A stretch of 64,000 nt of DNA from NCBI GenBank assembly GCA_910574255.1, contig CAJTAK010000009.1:106231-170230 (forward strand). The letters are read 5' to 3'. Source of the DNA: Clostridia bacterium (GTDB taxonomy: Bacteria; Bacillota; Clostridia; Lachnospirales; Lachnospiraceae). How positions within the stretch are numbered: the first letter of the stretch is position 1; every line of letters starts with the position of its first letter. Both the position numbers and the translations under genes were made by a program. Of this stretch, positions 26,930 to 35,568 are shown in pieces. A model generated the notes under the pieces. That model saw only the letters and a list, made by a program, of their open reading frames with translations, ran no database searches and was not told the origin of the DNA.

Positions 26930-28291
26930 TCAGCACACAAGCCGCTGAGCATCCGCCACCGTCCGCACGCCGCAGAGCCGGATGCCTTCCACTGCTCCAA
27001 TCTGCTCCCGGCAGACCTCCGGCAAAATAATGGTAGTAAAGCCCAGCTTCTTTGCCTCCTGTACACGCTGTCCGGCCTGACTGACTGCCCGAACCTCGCC
27101 GCTTAAGCCTACTTCCCCAAAAGCAAGCACCCTCTCGTCAATGGGCCGATCTTTATAACTGGAAATCACCGCCAGCACCACCCCCAGATCAATGGCAGGT
27201 TCATTGATCCGGATTCCCCCTGCAATATTCACATAGACATCACTGTTGGAAAGGCGCAGATTCAGTCTCTTTTCCAGCACAGCCAGCAGCAAATTCACCC
27301 GGTTATAGTCCATTCCGGCCGCTGTCCTTCTGGGCACAGCCAAGGTGCTGTGGCAGACAAGAGCCTGAATCTCTAATAAAATAGGACGGGTTCCCTCCAT
27401 AGAACAGGCCACCACAGATCCGGATGCCTCCTCCGGTCTGCCGTTCAGCATATATTCAGAGGGATTCTCCACTTCAATCAAACCGTTTTCACGCATCTCA
27501 AAGACACCAATCTCATTGGTGGATCCAAAACGATTCTTTACCCCCCGAAGAATCCGGTAGGAAGCATGGCGATCCCCCTCAAAATACAGCACAGTATCCA
27601 CCATATGCTCCAAGACTCTCGGCCCAGCCACTGTTCCCTCCTTAGTCACATGTCCCACAATAAAAATCGTAATTCCCAAGCCCTTTGCCAACTGCATCAG
27701 CACAGAGGTAGCCTCCCGAACCTGAGACACACTGCCGGGAGCCGAACTGACTTCTTCATGATACATGGTCTGGATCGAGTCTATAATCACTGCCTCCGGC
27801 TTCTGCTCCCGGATCGTTTCACGGATCAACTCCAGATTCGTCTCACAAAGCAGACGTAAATGATCGGAAAAGGTGCCGATCCGGGATGCACGCAGCTTAA
27901 TCTGCTTTAAGGATTCCTCCCCGGAAATATACAGCACCTCTCTTCGATCCTCCGAAAGCTTCTGACAGACCTGCAAAAGCAGGGTGGACTTTCCGATTCC
28001 CGGATCTCCGCCCACCAAAACCAGGGAGCCGGGCACAATGCCGCCTCCTAATACTCTGTCCAGTTCTCCCATATGGGTGGTCATCCGTTCTTCTTCTGCC
28101 GTATCAATAGAAGAAAGGCAGACCGCACCCACGGCTGCCCTTTCTTTTTGTATCCTTCGGACACTTGTTTTTTCAATCGTTTCTTCTACAAAGGTATTCC
28201 ACTGCCTGCATCCCGGACACTGGCCCATCCACTTGGCCGACTCATGCCCGCAGTTCTGACAGAAGAATACGGTAGTTTTTCCCTTTGCCAT
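26930..28291 (-). CDS. radA: DNA repair protein RadA (Sms)
   Basis: RecA-like, DnaB-like ATPase that processes recombination intermediates. The 453 residues have the N-terminal zinc motif CQNCGHESAKWMGQCPGC (8-25), Walker A GGDPGIGKSTLLLQ (about 95), Walker B VIIDSIQTMY, the family KNRFG motif and the C-terminal Lon protease-like domain (GGIRINEPAIDLGVVLAVISSY, EVGLSGEVRAVSQ). It is the third gene of clpC-28300 gene-radA, 8 nt after the preceding stop. In many Firmicutes radA lies in the clpC operon, so the context fits. Confidence 0.98.
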   Translation of the reverse strand: MAKGKTTVFFCQNCGHESAKWMGQCPGCRQWNTFVEETIEKTSVRRIQKERAAVGAVCLSSIDTAEEERMTTHMGELDRVLGGGIVPGSLVLVGGDPGIGKSTLLLQVCQKLSEDRREVLYISGEESLKQIKLRASRIGTFSDHLRLLCETNLELIRETIREQKPEAVIIDSIQTMYHEEVSSAPGSVSQVREATSVLMQLAKGLGITIFIVGHVTKEGTVAGPRVLEHMVDTVLYFEGDRHASYRILRGVKNRFGSTNEIGVFEMRENGLIEVENPSEYMLNGRPEEASGSVVACSMEGTRPILLEIQALVCHSTLAVPRRTAAGMDYNRVNLLLAVLEKRLNLRLSNSDVYVNIAGGIRINEPAIDLGVVLAVISSYKDRPIDERVLAFGEVGLSGEVRAVSQAGQRVQEAKKLGFTTIILPEVCREQIGAVEGIRLCGVRTVADAQRLVC

Positions 28292-28299
28292 CCTTTTTC

Positions 28300-28719
28300 C
28301 TATGCTTGTGCTTTTACAGCCTTCACACTCACGTTCTCTTTGCCCCCAAGTTCCACACTCAGAACCAGCTTGCCGCCCCGGCCTGTCTTGATCCGGCCGG
28401 ACTCGTGTCCGTCTACTTCTGTCAGGTATTCCGTATCTTCTTCCATTCCCAAGGTAATCTGGGCATCCTCCGGACCGCTCACCTGAAATTCCACACCGTC
28501 GGCCGATACCTGAAAGTTCTGTACTGCTGTACCCGGCACAGACTCATAGACAAAGAGATCGTTGCGCTCCAGCTTTGTGATTTCCTTAAAGGTCTTTACT
28601 TTATACAAATCACCCTGGTGATTAAAATCCTTCAGCTTGGTCTTCGATGCCAGCTCATAATCCCCAAAGCTGATGCTTCCATCTGCTTCCACACGTATCA
28701 ATTCTTTTACTGCTGCCAT
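28300..28719 (-). CDS. Conserved protein of unknown function between clpC and radA
   Basis: The 139 residues begin MAAVKELIRVEADGSISFGDYEL and contain DLYKVKTFKEITKLERN, FVYESVPGTAV and a C-terminal GGKLVLSVELGG. I recognise it as a protein widely conserved in Lachnospiraceae and sometimes labelled endosialidase-like in databases, a name the sequence does not support by any motif I can see. It has no signal peptide or membrane segment and looks like a small beta-rich cytoplasmic protein. The Shine-Dalgarno GGGAGG precedes the ATG. Genomic position between a protease-chaperone and a repair ATPase suggests a housekeeping role, not a specific one. Confidence 0.8.
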   Translation of the reverse strand: MAAVKELIRVEADGSISFGDYELASKTKLKDFNHQGDLYKVKTFKEITKLERNDLFVYESVPGTAVQNFQVSADGVEFQVSGPEDAQITLGMEEDTEYLTEVDGHESGRIKTGRGGKLVLSVELGGKENVSVKAVKAQA

Positions 28720-28806
28720 TTCTTTTGTCCTCCCAATCGGAATTCGTTATAAATCGATTATTGATATTTTAATTATAAACCATCCTGCCTTTCATTTCCA
28801 GTTCTT

Positions 28807-31242
28807 TTATAAAAACTTTATGTTTCCTTTCTGCATGGTGACTGTCACTTCACTGTTACGCTTTACCTGTCCGGCCAGTATCTCATCTGCCAGGGCATCC
28901 TCAATCTTTGTCTGAATGGCCCGTTTCAGGGGACGTGCTCCATACTTCACATCATAGGCCGTCTCCACAATATGAGCCTTCACACTGTCACGTATCTTCA
29001 GACGAATCTCAAGCTGCTGCTCACAGCGTCTGGAAAGGTCTTTAAAGAGAATGGATACAATCTTCTTCATCTGCTCTTTGTTCAGGGCATGGAAGACGAT
29101 GATCTCATCAATTCGGTTTAAAAACTCTGGCTTGAACATTCGCTTCACTTCCTCCATAACGCTGCCCTTCATAGCCTCATAGTTCTGCTTTTCATCCTCC
29201 ACAGAGGCAAAGCCCAGACGCTTGGGCGAAATAATGGAGGCAGCCCCGGCATTGGAGGTCATAATAATGACTGTATTTTTGAAATCCACAGTTCTGCCCT
29301 GGGAATCTGTAATACGCCCGTCATCCAGTACCTGCAGCAAAATGTTAAAAACATCCGGGTGTGCCTTTTCAATCTCGTCAAACAGAATCACAGCATAAGG
29401 ATTCCGGCGCACTTTCTCCGAGAGCTGTCCGCCGTCGTCATGTCCTACATATCCAGGAGGCGCTCCAATCAGCTTGGATACACTATGCTTTTCCATATAC
29501 TCTGACATATCAACACGTATCATGGCCTCTTCCCGGCCAAACAGCACCTCCGCCAGAGCCTTGGACAGCTCTGTCTTTCCCACACCGGTAGGTCCGAGAA
29601 ACAGGAAAGAACCAATGGGACGGCCTGGATCCTGCAGTCCTACACGGCCTCTGCGCACGGCCTTTGCAACTGCCGTCACAGCCTCTTCCTGAGCAATCAC
29701 ACGCTTATGGAGAATCGATTCCAGCTTCTTAAGGCGCTGTGTCTCTGATTCTGCCAGCTTGCTTACCGGAATCTTTGTCCAATCGGAAACAATTTGAGCA
29801 ACCTCATTTTCCCCTACGGTCAGGGCCTTCCTTCTGGTGCTGCGGCTTGCTTTTGCCCGCTCCTTCTCAAGAAGCGCAATCACCCTGGAGCGTTCCTCCT
29901 GAAGCCCGGCTGCCTGCTCAAAATCCTGAGCCTTGATTGCATCCTCCACTTGTTCCAGAAGCTCTATGCTCTGATGCTCCAGTTCTGCCATGGAATCTAT
30001 CTTTTTATAGCTGCCAAGGCGCACCTTTGCCGCTGCCTCATCCATCAAGTCAATTGCTTTATCCGGCAGGAAGCGATCATTGATATAACGTCTGGAAAGT
30101 TTGGCTGCTGCCTCCAAAGCTTCGTCGGTAATCACTACCTGATGATGACGCTCATAGCTTCTGCGGATTCCTTTTAAGATGGCAACCGTCTCTTCCTCGC
30201 TGGGCTCCTCCACAGTGATAGGCTGAAATCTTCTCTCCAGCGCTGCATCCTTCTCAATATACTTTCGGTATTCCTCCAATGTAGTGGCGCCGATCAATTG
30301 AAGCTCCCCTCTGGAAAGAGCAGGCTTTAAGATGTTGGAGGCATCCATAGCCCCTTCCGCCCCTCCGGCGCCGATCATGGTGTGAAGTTCATCCACAAAC
30401 AACAGAACATTTCCTGCCTGCCGGACTTCATCCATCACTCTTTTGATCCGTTCCTCAAACTCTCCCCGGTACTTTGAGCCTGCAACCATGCCGGACAAGT
30501 CCAGGATCAGCAGGCGGCGCCCCTTTACGGAATCCGGAACGGTCCCCTCCGCAATTCGCTGAGCCAACCCTTCTACAATTGCAGTCTTTCCTACCCCAGG
30601 CTCTCCAATGAGACAGGGATTGTTCTTGGTTCTGCGGCTTAAGGTCTGTATCAGGCGGCGTATCTCATCCTCCCGGCCAATACAAGGCTCCAAGCGCTTC
30701 TCTCTGGCCAGCTCTGTCAGATCCCGGCTGTATTGATCCAGTGCCTGTGTTCCCCTTCCCTGGCCTTTCCCATTGCGGGCCATCTCCTCCCGATATTCCC
30801 TGCCGGTTCTTCCCATGGAATCCAAGAGAGATGCATAGAGTCCCTTTACATTTACATCCATGGTATTGAGCAGTCTGCTTCCCGTGCACTCCACGTCTTT
30901 CAGCATGGCAATCAATATATGCTCTGTTCCAATCTTCTGCTCCTTAAACTGGGCAGCTTCCCTTCCTGCCTCATCCAATACTTTTTTTGCTCTTGGGGTA
31001 AATCCGGGCCGCTCCTTCTGCTGGACTGTATGCTCAGGAGAAATCAGTTCCTGAATCAGCTGAAGAATCTTCTCTTCCTCTGCTTTTCGCTCTGTCAGTA
31101 GCTGAGAGGCTGCACAGCTCTTCTCCCGAAGCAGTCCCAGCAGAATGTGTTCTGTTCCCACATAATTCTGATTCAGCTCCCGGGAAATCTTCCCTGCCTC
31201 CTTTAAGGCTCTTTTTGCCTTTTCTGTATATGTTTCAAACAT
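28807..31242 (-). CDS. clpC: ATP-dependent Clp protease ATP-binding subunit ClpC
   Basis: AAA+ unfoldase that feeds proteins to ClpP. The 811 residues show a Clp N domain with two repeats (about 1-145), the first ATPase domain with [13 protein letters not shown] (about 210), a middle region with a UVR motif (about 420-455, [18 protein letters not shown]), the second ATPase domain with [14 protein letters not shown] (about 545) and the D2-small domain. The usual Firmicutes partners ctsR, mcsA and mcsB are not upstream; instead there are family A repeats and the SH3 protein gene. It starts the clpC-28300 gene-radA unit, and AGGAGG of the Shine-Dalgarno lies at the end of a repeat copy. Confidence 0.97.
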   Translation of the reverse strand: MFETYTEKAKRALKEAGKISRELNQNYVGTEHILLGLLREKSCAASQLLTERKAEEEKILQLIQELISPEHTVQQKERPGFTPRAKKVLDEAGREAAQFKEQKIGTEHILIAMLKDVECTGSRLLNTMDVNVKGLYASLLDSMGRTGREYREEMARNGKGQGRGTQALDQYSRDLTELAREKRLEPCIGREDEIRRLIQTLSRRTKNNPCLIGEPGVGKTAIVEGLAQRIAEGTVPDSVKGRRLLILDLSGMVAGSKYRGEFEERIKRVMDEVRQAGNVLLFVDELHTMIGAGGAEGAMDASNILKPALSRGELQLIGATTLEEYRKYIEKDAALERRFQPITVEEPSEEETVAILKGIRRSYERHHQVVITDEALEAAAKLSRRYINDRFLPDKAIDLMDEAAAKVRLGSYKKIDSMAELEHQSIELLEQVEDAIKAQDFEQAAGLQEERSRVIALLEKERAKASRSTRRKALTVGENEVAQIVSDWTKIPVSKLAESETQRLKKLESILHKRVIAQEEAVTAVAKAVRRGRVGLQDPGRPIGSFLFLGPTGVGKTELSKALAEVLFGREEAMIRVDMSEYMEKHSVSKLIGAPPGYVGHDDGGQLSEKVRRNPYAVILFDEIEKAHPDVFNILLQVLDDGRITDSQGRTVDFKNTVIIMTSNAGAASIISPKRLGFASVEDEKQNYEAMKGSVMEEVKRMFKPEFLNRIDEIIVFHALNKEQMKKIVSILFKDLSRRCEQQLEIRLKIRDSVKAHIVETAYDVKYGARPLKRAIQTKIEDALADEILAGQVKRNSEVTVTMQKGNIKFL

Positions 31243-31262
31243 CAGCTAAACCTCCTATTTTA

Positions 31263-31362
31263 AGTTCCGCAGAATCTTGACAGCACACCTTTACCTAGAA
31301 GAATCTCCAGACACATTGCCATGTGCCTGTAAATTCTTCTGTGCGCTGACAAGCTTCTGCTG
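31263..31362 (-). repeat. Family A structured leader repeat before clpC (proximal copy)
   Basis: Arms 31341-31360 and 31269-31288 pair at 18 of 20 positions with one G-U. The inner stem AGAAGAATTT/AGATTCTTCT and the CACA/TGTG apical stem are intact. It ends CTGCGGAACTTAAAATAGGAGG, whose GGAGG is the clpC Shine-Dalgarno. Confidence 0.88.
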
Positions 31363-31365
31363 TTT

Positions 31366-31466
31366 AAGTTCCGCAGAATCTTGGCAGCACACCTTTACTT
31401 AGAAGAATCTCCAGCCACATTGCCATGTGTCTGTAAATCCTTCTGTGCGCTGACAAGCTTCTGCTG
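31366..31466 (-). repeat. Family A structured leader repeat (distal tandem copy)
   Basis: Tandem to 31263-31362 with a 104-nt period. Its 3' end CGGAACTTAAA runs straight into the CAGCAGAAG start of the next copy. Confidence 0.88.
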
Positions 31467-31470
31467 TTTT

Positions 31471-31497
31471 AGTTCCGCAGAACCTTGGCAGCACACG
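31471..31497 (-). repeat. Family A half copy upstream of the clpC tandem
   Basis: Only the 3' arm (GTGTGCTGCCAAGGTTCTGC on minus) is present, as at rnfB, accB and the 42.5-kb locus. Confidence 0.75.
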
Positions 31498-31509
31498 AAA
31501 CTTATTACA

Positions 31510-31535
31510 ACGGGCGAGGTATGCACCTCGCCCGT
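31510..31535 (-). terminator. Terminator-like hairpin after the SH3 protein gene
   Basis: ACGGGCGAGGT (31525-31535 read on minus) pairs perfectly with its complement at 31510-31520 around a GCAT loop, 19 nt after the stop codon. The T tract is poor (TGTAATAAG), so readthrough into clpC is likely. Confidence 0.55.
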
Positions 31536-31553
31536 ATCCATTTCATTTTATCC

Positions 31554-32834
31554 CTATATCCCTAAATCTTCGAAATCCAGAATCTCAATATCCAGATCAT
31601 CGTCGGCTTCTTCCTCTTTTTCCTCTGCAACGGGCTTAGCAGCCTTACTCTTGGGACTTTTCTTCTGCTTCTCTTTCGATGCCTCTTCTTCAATTTCCAG
31701 GACGGCACTCATGTCGATCTCGGGAAGCTCTTTGGTGGAAAACAGATCCTCTTCTTCTACTTCTTCCTCTTCATAGAAGTCATCCTCATCATCTTCTTCC
31801 TCATCGTCATAATAATCTCTTGCACGGGCCTCCTGAGCTTCTTCCTCGGCCCATTTCTTTCTGACTGCTACCAGAAGATCGTCAAAGTCACTGCCTTCTA
31901 TTTCTGCCTCGTCCTCTTCTTCGTCTTCCTGAGCACGGCGCCGGAAAAGACCGCCTCTTTTCTTTCTGGGCTCTTCCTCGTAATCGTCATCCTCATCATC
32001 CTCGTCTTCATCTTCGTCATCATCATAGTACTCATATTCTGCATTTCGAAGCTTCACTGACAGAACAATGACAATAATCAGCAGAATGCCGCTCAGCGCA
32101 CCCAGGCCGATGATAATATAGAGACGCTGGCTTAAGGTTTTTGCATTTTCTTCCTTCACAAATGTCAATTCTTCCTGCAGAGATTCAATCATCCCCTCCG
32201 GCTCTCCTGAACCGCTGCCGGAAAATTGACCCATCTCTCGCTGGAAGGTTCCATCCTGAGGATCATAGTAAAACCAACCCTGATTTCCGCCTGCGTCTGA
32301 AGCCCAGACAAGATACAGCTCCCGGCCGCCGGTCAGACCCGCATCCACTACCCATGCGGTAAAGCTCTGCTCTCCTACCGGAATTGCAGTCTGAGACAAG
32401 GCATCTGCGGCCGGATAAGTCTCCGCCGGCTCCTGGATGGAATAGCCGCCTATCGATACGGCTCCGCCTTCCGCCCCTTCTTCCGGACTGCCCTCCTGTG
32501 AAGGTTCCTCCGTCTCGGAAACATTCACCATGTCAGAACGAATCCACCCGGACTTCTCAGCTCCCTCATGAGTGAAGGTTACACTATACCAAATCTGCCC
32601 GTCGCTGCCCGTTGTCTGATCTGAAATAGAAAGCTGCGTACCGGCAGAAAGCTTGCAGACCCGCTCCGAATTGGCATTGGCTTCTGTTCGTACATTTACA
32701 TTATCACTGCGGACAGTTCCTGTCTGAGCCGCCCGTCCGGTTATTCCATACATCATCAGCATTACGCATACCGCACATGCTGCCGCCAATCCATAAAGTC
32801 TGCGGCTTCTTCGCTTCTGAGGCAGTACTTTCAT
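31554..32834 (-). CDS. SH3-domain membrane protein with long acidic cytoplasmic tail
   Basis: Unrecognised as a named protein. The 426 residues start with a signal-like segment (about 14-36), then an extracellular bacterial SH3 domain (about 38-105: TGTVRSDNVNVRTEANANSE, LSAGTQLSI, SGWIRSDMV), a second folded region (about 125-200), a short coiled coil (MIESLQEELTFVKEE, about 215-236), one transmembrane helix (about 239-261) and a tail of about 165 residues rich in Asp and Glu with runs such as DDDEDEDEDDEDDD. The tail also has basic patches (KKRGGLFRRR). It has a perfect sigma-A promoter (32898-32926). The layout suggests a cell-wall sensor or anchor that presents an acidic scaffold inside the cell; this is inference. 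Confidence 0.8.
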   Translation of the reverse strand: MKVLPQKRRSRRLYGLAAACAVCVMLMMYGITGRAAQTGTVRSDNVNVRTEANANSERVCKLSAGTQLSISDQTTGSDGQIWYSVTFTHEGAEKSGWIRSDMVNVSETEEPSQEGSPEEGAEGGAVSIGGYSIQEPAETYPAADALSQTAIPVGEQSFTAWVVDAGLTGGRELYLVWASDAGGNQGWFYYDPQDGTFQREMGQFSGSGSGEPEGMIESLQEELTFVKEENAKTLSQRLYIIIGLGALSGILLIIVIVLSVKLRNAEYEYYDDDEDEDEDDEDDDYEEEPRKKRGGLFRRRAQEDEEEDEAEIEGSDFDDLLVAVRKKWAEEEAQEARARDYYDDEEEDDEDDFYEEEEVEEEDLFSTKELPEIDMSAVLEIEEEASKEKQKKSPKSKAAKPVAEEKEEEADDDLDIEILDFEDLGI

Positions 32835-32897
32835 ATTCTTTCTCCTCCATATAGGTATCTTTTCGCTTTTTCTCTATATTTTGCGCATTCTGTAACT

Positions 32898-32926
32898 ATT
32901 ATAATCATAAAAAGTCGCCTTGTCAA
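32898..32926 (-). promoter_or_regulatory. Perfect consensus sigma-A promoter of the SH3 protein gene
   Basis: Minus-strand TTGACA (32921-32926), 17-nt spacer, TATAAT (32898-32903). Both hexamers are exact consensus, implying strong constitutive transcription. It lies about 65 nt before the start codon. Confidence 0.85.
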
Positions 32927-33001
32927 ATAGCATATGTAACCATTCCTGCCTAGAATAATAAAATACTAATATCAGGAATTTACCCAAGGAGATCGGAAAC
33001 T

Positions 33002-35314
33002 ATGTCCAATTATTACTATTTAAATGATATGAAGCCAGGTGAATCCGCTCGGATCCGGACCCTTACCGCCACAGGAGACACACGCCGCCGTCTTCTGGAT
33101 CTGGGACTGGTGGAACAAACTTTAGTGAAATGTGTGGGAAAAAGTCCTTACGGCGACCCCCGCGCCTTCCTGATCCGTGGAGCCGTCATTGCCATCCGCT
33201 CTGCAGACGGCAGAGAAATTCTTATTGAAAAGCCATCCTCAAACCGAAAAGTCATTGCCCTTGCCGGAAATCCAAATGTAGGAAAGAGCACTCTCTTCAA
33301 CAAGCTTACAGGAATGAAACAGCACACAGGGAACTGGCCGGGTAAAACCGTAGAAAATGCTCTTGGCATCTGCCGCAGCAAACGCCGTACCTACATACTT
33401 GCCGATCTGCCGGGAACCTATTCTCTTATGGCTCATTCTCCGGAAGAAGCCAAAGCCCGGGACTTTCTCTGCTCCGGAAAAGCAAATGCCGCCATCGTGG
33501 TCTGTGACGCTTCCTGCCTGGAACGGAATCTGAATCTGGTGCTTCAAACCATAGAATTGATTCCCAAAGTACTGGTCTGTGTCAATCTTATGGACGAAGC
33601 TGCAAAACATCACATTCAGATCGATCTGTCTGCCCTTTCCGAGTCTCTCGGTGTTCCCGTCATAGGCACCACTGCCAGAGACAGGCAGGGCCTTGATGCA
33701 CTCCTTGATGCCCTGGATTCCCTGACTGATGCCTCCTTCGTATCTTCGGCCAGGCCCATTTCCTATCCTCCGCTCTTAGAATCTGTCCTGACCATTTTAG
33801 AGCCCGTAATCAAAGAAAAATCCTCAGGACAATTCCCTGCCCGCTGGCTTGCCCTTCGCCTTCTGGAGCACAGACTGAATCCAGAGAATCCGCTTCCCGC
33901 CCAGATTCCTTCCTGCCTATGCTCGGATCTTTCCGTCTGCCAGACTCTTGCCGAAACAGAGCAAATACTAAATGCCGCCGAAATCCGGGGAGACAATCTG
34001 TCCGATCTCATTACAACTGCACTCTTTCACCAGGCAGAAGCCCTATGCCGGACTGTTATTCAAAAAAAGAAAAACAACCTCCGCCGTAAGGAAGAGCAGC
34101 TGGATGCCCTTATTACAAGCAAACGGACTGGCTATCCCCTTATGCTTCTTTTACTTGCCGTCATATTCTGGCTCACCATCACAGGGGCAAATTATCCCTC
34201 CCGGCTGCTCTCAGATCTGTTCACTTCCCTGGAAGTCCCTCTGACCAGCCTCTTTGTACAGCTCCATGCCCCTGCCTGGCTCCATGGCCTTCTCATATCC
34301 GGCGCATACCGTGTTCTGGCCTGGGTAGTCTCCGTCATGCTTCCTCCGATGGCCATCTTCTTTCCTCTGTTCACTCTTCTGGAAGATGCCGGCCTCCTTC
34401 CCAGAATAGCCTACAACCTGGATCATGCCTTCCAGTGCTGCCATTCCTGCGGAAAACAGGGCCTTACTCTCTGTATGGGCTTCGGCTGCAATGCCGCCGG
34501 CGTGACAGGCTGTCGAATCATCGATTCCCCAAGAGAACGCCTCATTGCCATCCTGACCAACAGCTTTGTCCCCTGCAACGGACGTTTCCCTGCCATCATC
34601 GCCCTAATCACCATGTTCTTTGCAGGCACAGCAGGTACCCTGGCCGGCAGCCTCCTCTCCGCCCTCCTGCTCACCGGCGTAGTGCTTCTGGGGATTGCCG
34701 CCACCTTCCTGTCCTCCTGGCTGCTGTCACGAACCGTCTTAAAAGGAGTTCCCTCCTCCTTCACCCTGGAGCTGCCGCCCTACCGCCGCCCTCAGTTCGG
34801 TCCTGTCCTTGTGCGCTCCCTCTTAGATCGGACACTCTTTGTTCTGGGCCGGGCCGTCACTGCCGCCGCTCCAGCCGGCATCCTTATCTGGATCATGGCC
34901 AACCTCTCTTTCAGGGGCAACAGCCTCCTTATGCTCTGTGCCTCCGCCCTGGATCCCTTCGCCGCCCTCTTCGGACTGGACGGCGTCATCCTCATGGCTT
35001 TCCTCCTGGGGCTGCCAGCCAATGAAATCGTCCTCCCCATCATCCTCATGGCCTACCTGAACCAGAGTACCCTCACAGAACCCGGCAGCCTCCTGACCCT
35101 AAAAGCTCTCCTGACCGCCCAGGGCTGGACCTGTACCACCGCCGCCTGCACCATCCTTTTCACCCTGCTCCACTGGCCCTGCGCCACAACCCTCCTAACC
35201 ATCCGCAAAGAAACCGGCAGCCTAAAATGGACACTCCTGGCCTTCCTCCTGCCCACGGCCTTCGGCCTCCTCCTCTGCCTCCTCACCGCCCAAGGAGCAC
35301 GCCTGTTATTCTAA
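33002..35314 (+). CDS. feoB: FeoA-FeoB fusion, ferrous iron transporter
   Basis: Membrane Fe2+ importer with a GTPase-like domain. The 770 residues begin with an SH3-like FeoA domain (about 1-78: LNDMKPGESARIRTL, RRRLLDLGLVEQTLV), then the FeoB G domain with G1 ALAGNPNVGKSTLFN (about 86-100), KTVENALG, G3 ADLPGTYSLMAHSPEE and G4 VNLMDEA. From about residue 380 multiple membrane helices follow, with the gate motif GFGCNAAGVTGCRIID and FVPCNGRFPAI. The ATG follows AAGGAGA at 9 nt. It is the only large plus-strand gene and stands alone. FeoA is normally a separate small protein, so the fusion removes the need for partner assembly. No clear iron-regulator box was seen upstream. Confidence 0.95.
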   Translation: MSNYYYLNDMKPGESARIRTLTATGDTRRRLLDLGLVEQTLVKCVGKSPYGDPRAFLIRGAVIAIRSADGREILIEKPSSNRKVIALAGNPNVGKSTLFNKLTGMKQHTGNWPGKTVENALGICRSKRRTYILADLPGTYSLMAHSPEEAKARDFLCSGKANAAIVVCDASCLERNLNLVLQTIELIPKVLVCVNLMDEAAKHHIQIDLSALSESLGVPVIGTTARDRQGLDALLDALDSLTDASFVSSARPISYPPLLESVLTILEPVIKEKSSGQFPARWLALRLLEHRLNPENPLPAQIPSCLCSDLSVCQTLAETEQILNAAEIRGDNLSDLITTALFHQAEALCRTVIQKKKNNLRRKEEQLDALITSKRTGYPLMLLLLAVIFWLTITGANYPSRLLSDLFTSLEVPLTSLFVQLHAPAWLHGLLISGAYRVLAWVVSVMLPPMAIFFPLFTLLEDAGLLPRIAYNLDHAFQCCHSCGKQGLTLCMGFGCNAAGVTGCRIIDSPRERLIAILTNSFVPCNGRFPAIIALITMFFAGTAGTLAGSLLSALLLTGVVLLGIAATFLSSWLLSRTVLKGVPSSFTLELPPYRRPQFGPVLVRSLLDRTLFVLGRAVTAAAPAGILIWIMANLSFRGNSLLMLCASALDPFAALFGLDGVILMAFLLGLPANEIVLPIILMAYLNQSTLTEPGSLLTLKALLTAQGWTCTTAACTILFTLLHWPCATTLLTIRKETGSLKWTLLAFLLPTAFGLLLCLLTAQGARLLF

Positions 35315-35342
35315 CCCCCTCATATACCCACAGCCAAAACCA

Positions 35343-35556
35343 GGGCCCGGAACAGACTGAGCGCTGAGACTTTTCCGATATCCAGTGTACGCCTTTTCGA
35401 GACAGCTGTCTGATTCAAGCGGACGTTATCAATGAGACCAAACAGGCGAAGCCTGACAACCCCAAAAACCAACGTCCGATTGAAGCAGACAGATGTAACG
35501 AGAAATTGCGCACACAGGATATGGAAAAGCCCCAGCGCTCAGTCTGCTCCGGGCCC
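35343..35556. repeat. Long imperfect palindrome (family C) between feoAB and purD
   Basis: GGGCCCGGAACAGACTGAGC near 35343 and its near-complement ending at 35556 frame a 214-nt imperfect inverted repeat. Further paired blocks are GCGCTG/CAGCGC, CTTTTCC/GGAAAAG, ATATCC/GGATAT, GTGT/ACAC, CTGTCTG/CAGACAG and GGACGTT/AACGTCC. A small CAGGC-GAA-GCCTG hairpin sits in the centre. It lies between the two convergent genes. I found no second copy in the window. It could act as a bidirectional terminator or be a mobile repeat. Confidence 0.75.
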
Positions 35557-35568
35557 GTCCCCCTCTAT

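Noticed and set aside
34435..35060. Several long frames on both strands within feoAB 3' half
   Set aside because: They are shadows caused by the G/C-rich codons of feoAB and have no start signals.
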